From Daldinia sp. FL1419 (taxonomy: Eukaryota; Ascomycota; Sordariomycetes; Xylariales; Hypoxylaceae): DNA of 64,000 nt. Below are positions 26,690 through 37,379 of this stretch, in pieces (within the stretch, counting starts at the first letter, position 1; each line of letters opens with the position of its first letter). Location: assembly GCA_025201765.1 (NCBI GenBank), contig MU623371.1:124001-188000 (forward strand). The letters are read 5' to 3'. The translations under genes were made by a program, and so were the position numbers. The notes below the pieces were generated by a model that saw nothing but the letters and a program-made list of their open reading frames with translations, made no database searches and was not told the DNA's origin.

Positions 26690-26693
26690 GTAT

Positions 26694-27406
26694 CCCCGAT
26701 AAGATAAATCTAAGTTCACCGCCTGCCTAAATCGTATCAAAGTACCAAAGTATCTTCCGATCCTGATTCTCAAGACTGATAAAACTTGATCGCAACCATC
26801 ATCTTACATATTATACTCTATCCTCTCAATGTTATCCAAACTACCTGGTCTTATACCTTTGACGTCGTTGGAACATGAATGATTTTTTTCTTTTTTGAAA
26901 ATTAATTTACTTATGCAATTATGGATAACAAACCGACCTGTTCCACACCGTTTACTTGCCAAGCCGTCGCCAACGCCGACATGGATCTTTATTAGACTCG
27001 ATACCTTGTCGGCTTGTTAGCTACGTTGCTAGCTTGTATGGATCCGTAGGTAGGTACTTATTAAGGAGGTGGACTCGACTTAAAATCCGAATTGAATCCT
27101 TTCGTCTTCGCTTTTTAAGCGGTAGAAGATCGAAGCTCAAGCTACACACTTTCGTTACCATGATAAATCGACATTTACTCTCTTTTATATACGCAGTTTA
27201 ACGAGTATCATGTATTAGCACTAGTCTCGTTTACCTAATCTCGTTTACCTAGATCCGCTCATCTGGAGGATTGTATATCAGTAGAGGCCTATATCTTCCC
27301 AAGAGGGCTACGTATATCAAGTCTTCAGGTGGTAGCCATCGATACCTACTCAATCCTCAAGTTATTACACGCTCATTAGACCGACAAGAGACTTAGACTC
27401 CAAGAG
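26694..27406. other. Intergenic region right of the AT island
   Basis: Normal base composition resumes. No complete gene is visible. A signal-peptide exon for the gene at 27407 may be hidden here, but I could not define one with matching phase. Confidence 0.4.
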
Positions 27407-28114
27407 ATGGCGGGTATTGTAGGCAGCCAAAGCGACAGTACGTGCAATACGCACAACGCCTTACGCAACATATCCTCGTACGCGTGCGGCGTGACTTTTG
27501 GGTTCAAGAGCAATGCGGATCCACCGCCGGACATGCATTACGGTGTGGTATCGCTCCAGAAGTGCTGCGATAAAGTAAATCGACCCGTAATGCGCATCCC
27601 GGGCAATACGGGTTGCGAGATACAATACTGTGAGTTACCCGAGAGCACGACCTCCACCACTCAGACGGTCTACTACGGCTATGCCACGGGATCCGGTACT
27701 GCCGCTGCGACACCGCCGCCTTACGTCACGGAAGACGTTAGTGTCGGACCGCCTGGCGACGTCGAGAATTGTATGCGGTTCGTCTACGAGGGTGACGTGC
27801 CTGAGAATATTGCCAAGGATATTGCTTTTGCGAGTAATTGGTGTATCGTTCGCATGTACGACGACGAGCTACCCGAGTCCGAAGTGAGGGCCGCCGTGAC
27901 AGCTAGTCCGGCGCCCCCAAGTTGGACGACTGCGGCCATGGATCCGTTTGATATCTACTTTTCTACGAAGAGCGCAGCAGAGGCGAGCGCGACCGCAGCT
28001 CCTCAGTCGACGAGTGATGGACCCAAGAGGTACGCCGAGCAAAGTACGCCGACGGGGGTGAGGATATGGGCGGTGGTTGCGTTGGCGACTCTTGGTCTTG
28101 TTGCTATATTATAG
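27407..28114 (+). CDS. Cysteine-rich, probably GPI-anchored or membrane-tethered surface protein
   Basis: 235 codons from ATG at 27407. The N-terminal half holds regularly spaced cysteines (CNTHNALRNISSYACG, KCCDK, GCEIQYC). The second half is Ser/Thr/Ala/Pro-rich, and the protein ends in a hydrophobic segment (VWAVVALATLGLVAIL-like) with nothing after it, as in GPI-anchored wall proteins. The called start gives no signal peptide. The segment just before QSDSTCN contains a possible acceptor (ATTGTAG), so the true start is probably in an unidentified upstream exon. No named family is recognised. It may be a cell-wall or secreted effector-like protein. Confidence 0.6.
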   Translation: MAGIVGSQSDSTCNTHNALRNISSYACGVTFGFKSNADPPPDMHYGVVSLQKCCDKVNRPVMRIPGNTGCEIQYCELPESTTSTTQTVYYGYATGSGTAAATPPPYVTEDVSVGPPGDVENCMRFVYEGDVPENIAKDIAFASNWCIVRMYDDELPESEVRAAVTASPAPPSWTTAAMDPFDIYFSTKSAAEASATAAPQSTSDGPKRYAEQSTPTGVRIWAVVALATLGLVAIL

Positions 28115-28888
28115 TGTTGTTGGTGGTCACGGAATAGATATGTGTAGGTATATAGCACTGACCAACTTATCCTAATGCGTATAATATCGTTTACCGCGAT
28201 TTCCTCTGACACGTGTATGGTAACACTTGAATAAGCCGCTTACTTTGAAGCTGTCAACGCTATCACGCGTAAGAGTATACGTGTATATTGTGGGGGGCGC
28301 GTCGCATTGCGGTAATGCCGCTTTAGACTAAGAATTGCATACCTAGGTAACCTAAGGTAGTGGTTTACTGCTGATTAACGTAACTAACTCGGTACTCAGA
28401 AGAGGTAATTATATAAATACTTACCCAGGTACCTACAGAGGTAGGGAGTTAAATTTATCAAGTATAAAGCCGCAAACTTGTATGAAAAAGGATTATCGGT
28501 TTAGATGAAGATCAGCTTGATGTTCTTGGTAGGTATCCTGTTATCTTATATGCGGGGCAGGACGTGGGAAATTCCTCCCTTTGAGAGACTTATTATTATT
28601 TAAACAGGCAGTTGGATATGTGGAACGTTACAATCAATCGAACTTGGGTTCTTAAGGTTCTTTTAATATATTTCACAAGTACATAAATAATTCATCTACC
28701 TTTTACTTATTTCTTACCCTCCTAGCTCAGCTTCGAATGACGTAAAAGCCGTTGATACGATGCGCACACTTCGCATATCTTGACCTAGTTATTATTAAAC
28801 ACCAACGAAATCTACGAGCCGACAGGTCCCACTATCCCTGATCAAGTTCGCGTTCTACGCGTAAGCTCTCGTGACGTTGGTGGCGACG
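28115..28888. other. Intergenic region
   Basis: About 775 nt without coding signal, with a TACCTAGGTA palindrome at 28340. It should contain the promoter of the gene at 28889. Confidence 0.45.
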
Positions 28889-30782
28889 ATGAAGCTGTCC
28901 ATATTCTCCAGCGGCGTACTACTTTCCTCGGGTATAACGTGCGCTCAATCCCAGAATGAAACGGGAGAACATGCAGGATGGCCACGATGGTGTGGAAAGG
29001 TGTATGAGGCCGGGTATCCATCGTTTGAGCCCGGCGGTCACACGACAGAACCTGATCTGATCAATTCAGACGGATCGCCGAATCTATACGTTCAATTTAA
29101 GCCACGGCACAGCATTTATTTGGCTGATGAAGAAAAGGGTTCTTTCGTTGTGAAAGCTGAGCTGTCGCGTTGGTTTGGGGAACCGTGGGAGAATTCGACA
29201 ACCAAGGAAGAAGAGTCGGTGACGGAACCGTTCACGGATCTATATTTTTCGATCAGTTTGGTATCCGAAAACCAACAGGACCGTAAACTCCTCGTCGAAG
29301 GCACTGTGCCAATTAACGCAACCGGTTCAGGTTTTGATTTCAACCTCTCCGATTTCGAACCCCGATCGTCGCCATACGAAGTCGTACTAACCGGAACATC
29401 GCAATTTGGTGGCCGTAGCTATACGGCGAACAGCTCGTTCCGTTATCTACCGGAAATCGCTTCGGGAGCGAGCGCAACTAAGATAGACAATCTAAACGGC
29501 GGGTTATTATTCCGTAATGCGCAAACGGACAACGCCTTCGTGCCGCTTCTACCGTACGGGTTTTACGGCCTATACAATGGATCTAATAGCACAACTGAGA
29601 GTGCTGGGTTCGTTCGCGACTATTCTAGCGATGGGAAAGGTCTTAATGCCATCGTCTCGTTGGCTGGGTTTGCCGATACTAACCCCGTGTACGACAGTAT
29701 GGACTCATCAACCGTGCGATTCATGTTTGATTTACGTAGTTCGTACAAGAACTTGACGGAGGTTACACAACGAGTGAGCACTATTAAACATCATAGTTCT
29801 CTATTTGCTTATTGGACAGCTGATGAGTATGTTTCTCCCCCCTCCCCAAATCTACCCCCACCTCCTTTTTGCTTTTTTTCCATTTGATTTTACATACAGA
29901 TACCTATCTCGTCTTACCACATGAAATACCTTGCCATAAGTAATTTCTTTGCGGTTTCATCGGCTTAAGCTAATAGTTCCCAGGCCGGACGGGTGGCAAG
30001 TTCCCTTTGAGGCAACACCCGCAGCCCGAGACCTCATTCATGATCTAGACCCCTATCACCCAGTAGCAGTAACCCTTAACTGCCAAGACTACTACTTTGG
30101 AGAGTATTCAGCCGGTGACATTCTCATGCAAGATCCTTATCCCATCGCTATCAACAGCACATTCTCCAAGTGGGGTACCGCGTGTAATGCTACCTTGGGC
30201 GACTGCGGGTGTGATAATTGTGCAGGGAACCCACAGGACGTCTCGCACCGACTCGACGACTTGATGCGATACGAACGGTGGCTGGGTCGGTGGCCGCTGC
30301 CCAAATTTCACAACCCACAAGCCTTCCATGGCGAAGACTATTGGGCCCGTGATCCGACGCCCACAGAGGCCTTCGTTATGAATGCCTTGGCTTTCAATAG
30401 AGGCGCTACTGGTATCTTTGCGTGGACGTGGCCTACTAGCTCGGAACTATTCGATGCGCATTCTCAGATGGCAGGGGTTGTTACCACCACGCCCGTGAAA
30501 GACTTTTTACTTGGTGGCCAACCCGACGGCAGTATACACATCTATAATCATGACCTTCTCGATATAGCCTATTGGGTACGGGAAGCGCGAATGATGATCA
30601 GCGTGGTAAACGGAGCATACGATGACATTAGCGAACCTATCTCTATAGTACTTCCAGAGCCCGGGGAGCGTATCTCAGACATACCATTCGGGAACCAATC
30701 GTGGGACCTAGTAGACGGTCAACTAGTAATTGACAAGCTACCCTCCATGTCGACAAGTTTCATCATCGTCGATCAGAAATGA
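28889..30782 (+). CDS. Secreted glycosidase-like protein (TIM-barrel type), two exons
   Basis: Exons are 28889-29826 and 29984-30782, about 578 residues; donor GTATGT, acceptor CCCAG, joined as ADE-PDGWQ. The N-terminus is a signal peptide (MKLSIFSSGVLLSSGITCA). The first part resembles a beta-sandwich domain; the later part has barrel-like motifs including SLFAYWTADEPDGW, where the Glu near the strand end is a candidate catalytic acid, and GATGIFAWTWPTSSE. Many N-glycosylation sequons support secretion. I recognise the general glycoside hydrolase superfamily pattern but cannot place it in a GH family; substrate is unknown. It lies 217 bp upstream of the P450 gene, in the same direction. Confidence 0.75.
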
Positions 30783-30938
30783 GTGGTGGCGCACATAGTA
30801 AAAGCCTAGGTTGCATCTGTGTTACCATGGACAACATGCGAAGACTGATACCAGCATTACTTATTTCCGAGAGAGGCAAGTTCCGGCCAGCCTATCCAGA
30901 ATATGCTCAATGATGTCAACGTGGGCTCTGAAAAATGA

Positions 30939-30944
30939 TATATA
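30939..30944 (+). promoter_or_regulatory. TATA-like box of the P450 gene
   Basis: TATATA (within TGATATATATAG) lies about 55 nt before the ATG at 31000 in the short gap after the glycosidase gene. Confidence 0.4.
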
Positions 30945-30999
30945 TAGTTCGTCGGTGTCCGCTGTCGTAGTAAGATAGTCAATTGTCACCCATATCATA

Positions 31000-32936
31000 A
31001 TGGATTACTTGCACTCTATCTCTCTAGATGACCTCGGTCCGTGGTATCAAGACCGACAATTCCTGATTGCCGGTCTTGGAGTGCCTTTGGGCGTACTATT
31101 TCACCTTACCGTCGCTCAGATGGGAGATGTGGAAGACTTCATGTACAGCCTAATGGCGACTATGGTATTTATTATGTTCGGAATTGTTTGTGTTTTCGTG
31201 CTTCTAGGGTCTTCGTTTTGGAGTGCTTTGGCAGAACTATGTGTTTTGGCAGGTACCTTCAACCTGGGACTATTTTCAAGCATGGTCATATATAGATTGT
31301 TCTTTCATCGACTACGAAAATTTCCTGGGCCGCTCGATCTCAAGGTCGCCTCCTTCTTCTCTGCCATCAGGGTTGCAAAAGAGGCCAAGTACCATCGAAA
31401 CATTGAGGCAATGCACGACAAGTATGGTGACTTTATCCGTGTTGGTATATAGAAACAATCACTCCGGCTCATTTCGACCTTAGAACTAAGAGAACTATAA
31501 TAGGACCGCGACATCTTTGCGTTGTTCGAAAATCAGCCATCCCGATTATATATGGCCCAAATACAAACTGTCACAAGTCAACTTGGTACTCGGGATCCCA
31601 CGCCGATCCTAAAAAGACGTCGGTCAATGGTTCAAGGGATCCCATCGATCACAAGCGACGGCGTAAGGCATGGGACAGAGGACTATCCATTAAGTGTATT
31701 CGATATCCTGCCGTTTATCTAGGCACCCATTTAGGAAATAATTTAGTTAACTAACGTTTTAAATACAGCATTGCAAATTTACCAGCCACGGATTCGGGCT
31801 TTCGTTAAAGAGCTCGACCGTCAAATTGCACAGAGACAGGTAATAGACGTGACGGCTTGGTCGATGTACCTCTCCTTCGATATTATGGGCGAAGTTGGGT
31901 TCGGGGAGTCCTTCGGATGTGTCTCGAGCGGTATGAAGAACCCAGCAATCAAGGCCGTTCACGACCACATGCACGTCCTGGGTCTTTTGAGCCATGTCCC
32001 TTGGCTGCTGAATATCTTTGGCCGGATTCCCGGGGCGTCCAGGGCATACCACCCCTTTTTCAATTATTGCCAATCCCAAATTGACAAGAAACGTCAGGTA
32101 CGTCTTATAAGAGCGATTCATGACGATTCTAACGTGCGATCTTTTGTCAGACTCTTGATCTGGAAAAGCACCCCCAAGATATCTTCTCGTGGCTTCTGAA
32201 AGCTGTCGTTGAGAAAGACATATCCGCCTCGCCGACCGAAAAAGCGCTTCTAGAGGATGCTCGGACATTCATCATTGCTGGAAGCGAAACCAGTGCAACA
32301 GTCCTGGCGTGTGTTCTTTTCTACTTGGTCAAGTTTCCTCGTGTCATGAAGAAACTCCAAGCCCAGATAGACGATGTCATTCCAACACCAGCGGACTGGA
32401 CGTATGAGAAAGTAAAAACAATCACGTACTTGGATAACGTTATCGACGAAACACAGCGCCTGAAGCCAGCGTTGCTCACCGGAGGACAACGTGTCACACC
32501 ACCCGAAGGCATTCAGGTAGATGAGCAGTTCATTCCCGGAAATGTATCTGTCTTCGTGCCAATTGAATTAATCCAAAATGATCCCAGATACTGGAAACAA
32601 AACAAAGAGTTTATACCGGAGCGGTTTGGGGAGCTCAGCGTTCCGATGGAAACCAACGGGGCGCCTTACCTTCCTTTTAGCCACGGCAAGTCAACCAGAC
32701 GATCCATGAAAATATACGGAGCTAGATTAGCTAACAAAATTATTATAGGTACTTATAGTTGTCCTGGTAAGAACTTGGCCATGATAACTTTGCGAATTGC
32801 CATAAGCAGCTTGGTACAGCATTACGATATAGCATTTGCGCCTGGTGAAACGGGAGAAGTGTTTGATAAAGAGGCACAAGACACATTCACCACTTACTTG
32901 CAACCACTATTCCTACAATTCTCGCCCAGAAAATAA
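31000..32936 (+). CDS. Cytochrome P450 monooxygenase, five exons including a GC-AG intron
   Basis: Haem-thiolate monooxygenase of the endoplasmic reticulum. Inferred exons are 31000-31444, 31504-31695, 31769-32097, 32151-32685 and 32749-32936, about 562 residues. Three hydrophobic segments at the N-terminus, then PGP (KFPGPLDLK), a HKRRRKAWDRGLS region, the I-helix AGSET oxygen-binding motif, the K-helix ExxR (ETQR) and the haem loop. The unspliced frame has a non-haem-like insert after PFSHG. Removing 32686-32748 (donor GCAAGT, acceptor TATAG) restores PFSHGTYSCPGKNLA with the haem cysteine. Overall it resembles fungal secondary-metabolism P450s of the tryprostatin B 6-hydroxylase-like type. 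Substrate unknown. Confidence 0.88.
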
Positions 32937-34173
32937 AGCATGGCATATTTCCCTCGTGTATAGCATTGATAAAGTACCTAGACATATGCTATCGAGAACT
33001 TGCTATTTTGGTTTAATTGCCATGATATTTGTACCTCGTGCTTCCGTGGTACATTTCACATCACATCTTACCTTAGTCAATATTTACATTGGTATCCCAG
33101 TGCGTAGATCTGTATCGCTTGCCATTTTGCATCAAATTCTACCGAATATTCAATGTTTCTTGGTGATATTGGCTCACGGTTCTCCAGATGCGTATGAATC
33201 TTATATACTATTGCGGGATGATATTAGTGCGCAAGGCTCAGCGCAAAGCGTCATTCCGATCCCAACGGCAAAACTTCGTACAATACCTCATAATTTGCTT
33301 TGACTTGCGGAATCGTGATCTTAGAGTCTACCTACCTACCTAGGTACCTTTAAGAATTCCGTTTCCGATTGTCGATCCGTTATGGCTTTCGTGAACCTTG
33401 GCTAATCGATGCTTACCTCTTATAGGTAGCTCTTGAAATTTCGGCGCAAAGCTCCCCCAAAGTGAAGATATTTATTCGACGCCAGGGAACAGGGTAGGTA
33501 GTTACCTAAGACGCGTAAGGCCGCGCGCGAAATCAGCGCAGCGTGAGGTCAAATACTAAAGGACCTAAAACTGTTCATAAATTATTCTTGTCTTCCACCA
33601 CGGTGTGAACCTTTGATACGGGCTGCTTTCGCCCATAACGACTCACCATGGTATGTCTTTTTTCTTTCCTTTTTTTTCCCCTACAAACACTCAACTCCCA
33701 CGTAGTCATATCTCAGACGTATCCAATGTAGGCTGCATCTTGATTTCGAAATGGCGCTTTTCTATTGGCTTCATAGTTAGTCCTTGGTAGGATAGTTTTT
33801 GCGTTGCTTATACGTCTGTTGCCGCAAACCGCAAGCCGGAAATTGCTAGCTGCTATAATTGGAGGGCAAATACAACACAGCCACCATCGTGGAGACGGTT
33901 GGCGCTGCTTAACGTAGACGTATGCAAGCCTCATATGTACATCAGAAATCCAGTATTCACTACCCTCCTAATTCCCTTGAAAGCATTGGATTGCCTCCGG
34001 TAAAATACTCAGAAGTGCCGCTGCGCTGCTTTACGATAGCGTAATACTCTTCGAATGGAATGTCGAAAGGGGGATTGACTGATGCAATTAGGTATATCTT
34101 TCATCGGCGGCGTTGCTATTTCAGCTTCCTAAAACTTGGCCGCCTTGGCAAGGAACCACATATCCCACTCGAC
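32937..34173. other. Intergenic region, 1.2 kb, with one TACCTAGGTA palindrome
   Basis: The palindrome is at 33337, within a run of CCTA repeats. No gene or RNA was identified. Confidence 0.45.
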
Positions 34174-34383
34174 CTATGTAATATTGGCCTCGGACCTCCC
34201 GTCAGAGCCGGCTTCGATTACGCATACCGTGATATCGGGATTTTCCGAAAGCACGACAGCAAGTAGTAGTCCCGCCGCGCCAGCTCCAGCTATAACATAA
34301 TCGTATTAGGAGCCTGATTTGTGCTCTGTTAAGGTTGCACCAACAACAGCTACCAACGCCACAATAAGTCCTCTCGATACCAT
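34174..34383 (-). pseudogene. Remnant of a secreted GMC oxidoreductase (N-terminal FAD-binding part)
   Basis: Read from ATG at 34383, the minus strand gives a signal-peptide-like start (MVSRGLIVALVAVVGATL), an in-frame TAA, then [14 protein letters not shown] with the GxGxxG dinucleotide-binding motif, a [17 protein letters not shown] stretch typical of GMC flavoenzymes, and a second stop after 70 codons. Further degraded codons may continue to about 34050. The rest of the enzyme is missing. It resembles AA3-type secreted oxidases of lignocellulose decay. Confidence 0.7.
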
Positions 34384-34666
34384 CTTAATAGAATGTCGAG
34401 TATTGTAGAATTCAAAGAAACGCAAGTTTCAAAACAACAGGCAACAGGCCATCCCGCTCGTGTATTGAACAATGTTAATTACGTATATTTTCGGTCAGCG
34501 ATTTGAAAACTCGAGCCTTAACGTCACATGAACCCTGCTTTTTCTTGATTACGTGCTGTTGGCCTGCTACTAGATATTCGAAGAAGATAAATTATGTCTA
34601 TTCAAATATAACTACAGCCAAGTATTCTTTTCTAGATATGACAAGTACATAATTCGAGAGTCCCCT

Positions 34667-36459
34667 TTATAGCTCCTCTTGGATCCTAAGTTCCAAAGCA
34701 CTCTGGGTTATTTTACCCGTGTTCATGCAACTCCAGCATTCTGCCTTGGCAACGTTTCCACAACCCGAATCGTAGTGCGCACTCCGCGGCCATGGGCAGA
34801 TGATCCTATTCTGTCTCTCATTCTTAGAATTTAAAAATGAGATTGGAGAACTGTTGGGTGCAATCCCATCTTCTACCCATGCTTGGAGTTGCGCAAATAG
34901 GGAGTCAGGTTGACCGGGACCACCCATGCAATGCCCAAGACCGGGACTTTCGAAATGCCGAAAGAAATCTTCAACATTGCCAACTTTCTCTGAAACTTCC
35001 TGATAGTATTTCAAAGTACTCTTCGGTGGTATGATGATATCAGCCTGTGTTAAGTTTAGCATGCTTCGAATATGTGGTAGAAAGCGAGAGTTAACTTACC
35101 AGCCCGTGATAGGATACCATCTTCCCGCCAGATCTTTTAAACTCGGAAAGATCAGGATCTGTTGTACCTATCATGGAACGATACTCTTGACGACTTGCGT
35201 GTAGCAAGCTCGTGAATTCATCTAACGTAATATTTGAAAGATTGAAATCTGGATTTTTACCGACAAACAATTTTAACCAGCGGGCTCCCACGGAAGATGT
35301 AATGTTGGTGCAGTCTCCGTTGCTACATTCTGTGGCTGCGAGACAAAGTGGAATTTTTGTGTTAGGTGAATGACACGTCAAGTCAGACCCGGGCTCGATT
35401 CCGTAGAACTATCATTAACCGTTAATAATTCCCGACGAGAGAAGAAGGGGCCTTCGGCTTGAATTCTTACGAGGCTTTTTCCAGTTTCGGATACCATGCC
35501 GCCCCATGCTGCCTTGACCACTTCTGCGGCTGCTTTAGTGATACTCTTCGTCGTATTTTCGCATGCAACAGTTTTGTTCACGAGGTCGAAAGGGTTAAAT
35601 AATTCCTTGCACTCTTCGACATTCGCGATAATTCCGTCTACCACACCGTCCAATCCGTCGCACTTAGAAACTGCGGCAGCGGTGATGGCATCTAGCTCGC
35701 ACCAATGGGGAATTTCTCCCATCATGTGCATAACTTGCTCCGGCCAAAAACTCGTCAACATGACTTCGCTATAGTAAATTGCTGGCGCCCCTGCTGAAAT
35801 GCCGTCGTAGGCTTCCGGGAACCTTTGTGCGAGCATAATGGCTTGTCGGCCACCCTGAGAACATCCGTTGAAATAAGAATACGACGGCGGTCGTCCGTAG
35901 AAGCTCTTAACGAGAGACTTTCCTATAATCGTCTAAGTTTATTAGCTTTGATCGTCTCCGCTCTCTGGATTTGTTCAAATCATACCTGATCGTTTAGACT
36001 TTTGGAGGCGAAATCCTCCAGTAGATACCAATTCACGTTCCCTGGACTAGTCAAGGCCCAGGGACCCGGGTCAGTAGTGCTTCCCAGCCCAGCGTCGGTA
36101 GTGATGGACGCATATCCATCATACATAGCACCGGCTAAGCCCGCATATGAAAAGTCGAACCGGCCTGCCTGCCATCCGCCACCACCCACGGCTTGAAAAC
36201 GTCCGTTCCAATTGCTGATAGGGAGCCATGCCTCCACGTAAACCTTATCGTCGAATCCCGGGTGAGTGTAAGAGATTGTAACGTTGCAAAAGGTAGCCTG
36301 CTCAACTTTTCGCGAGGGTGCTGTAAATCTATAACCTTCGGGGATATCTAGCGTGTAGTTTGTAACCAAGGAGGCCGAAATGGTTAAGATTTCAGCCCCG
36401 TAAACTATAGGAGAGAATGTGCCCGGGATGCAGGCGCTGGCGAGAGAACCCGGGGCCAT
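34667..36459 (-). CDS. Tannase/feruloyl esterase family protein, four exons
   Basis: Ser hydrolase of the tannase family that releases hydroxycinnamic or gallic acids from plant polymers. Minus-strand exons are 36459-35986, 35932-35471, 35408-35100 and 35044-34667, 540 residues, all phase 0 with good donors (GTATGA, GTAAGA, GTAAGT). The CS-D-HC catalytic arrangement of the family is present: GCSQGGRQ (Ser), HGLADIIIPP (Asp) and SPGLGHCMGGPG (His), with the two cysteines adjacent to Ser and His. Length is normal. Odd point: the frame starts MAPGSLASACIPGTF, which looks like the mature N-terminus, and an in-frame stop lies six codons upstream. Thus no signal peptide is found; it may sit in an unseen exon or have been lost. 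Confidence 0.85.
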
Positions 36460-37098
36460 TTCCTTTGGAATAATTATATGATAACCCGAACAGAGGTAAT
36501 AGGTATGAAGCTGATGCTCTTATTAGTTGCTGATCTAGTTGACATTCGAACGACATATTTTCGAGCGAACGCGTTCCGTTATGTAGACATCCTCGCGTAG
36601 CCATGTTCACCTGTAGCTCGTGTGAAGTTCGCGCTATTTTGCTTAAAGACAATCGAGTCATACGGCGAGTTGATTGACATGCAAATCAGTAATAGGGCGC
36701 GAGCACAGGTAACCTGCAAGATCGTAATACTGATCTCAGTCGGGGTTTCAATAAGATCGTGCTCCGCTTTTGGAAGTAAGCCGCATATATTTTCAACTCG
36801 AAGGGGTTAAGGGCGCATCGCATGAGTTCCAAACTTCCGGAAGCTATCGATTTTGTGACTTAACAATTATTAATCTTGGATATATGTAAATCCGGCCTCC
36901 TAGCCTCTAGGCAGACGACCCCATCTTGGCTTAGGCACGTATTATGTATCAAGATATGGTAAATCACACTGTCTGGAACTATGAGACCGGAAGGGAGTCT
37001 CTTTACGGGATACGCTTCCGTCGTGAATCCAGTCGTCGGGGTATGCTCGGTCGATACCTACCCTAATATCTAGATGAAGATGTCAAGCTGATACTGAT
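36460..37098. other. Intergenic region upstream of the esterase
   Basis: No gene supported. A missing signal-peptide exon of the esterase, if it exists, would be in this stretch. Confidence 0.4.
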
Positions 37099-37332
37099 CT
37101 AATTTGAGGACGACGATGGTGATGAATTACTATATTTGAGGATATGACCCACTAGCTTGCCTAACCATGGCTGATCAACGATTGCACCACGTACGACTTT
37201 CCCGGGTATCTTGTCCGCGTACACTTTCTGCTGAGTGGCCACTCTGCTATCAAAGATATCATAATTAAGATAGGTCACGCAAACCGATCCCATATGTGGC
37301 TCTGCTTCATCCAGGGAAAGGTGAATTAGGGA
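37099..37332 (-). pseudogene. Fragment resembling fungal NLR/ankyrin-repeat protein region
   Basis: The minus strand encodes an uninterrupted peptide containing HLSLDEAEPHMGSVCVTYLN followed by YDIFDS. The pattern of His, then a short helix, then a CVTYL(N/S)F-like strand is what I know from the region after the NACHT domain in large fungal ankyrin proteins. Only about 77 codons remain and no flanking domain is seen, so this is a relic rather than a gene. The assignment is by memory of the motif. Confidence 0.4.
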
Positions 37333-37379
37333 AGTATGGTTGGTATTGATTTACACCGTATGATAACATCTAGTAATAT

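Noticed and set aside
35378..35420. Frameshift in the esterase gene
   Set aside because: A normal GTAAGA...ATAG intron (35470-35409) explains the frame change and restores GKSL-FYGIEPGSDL.
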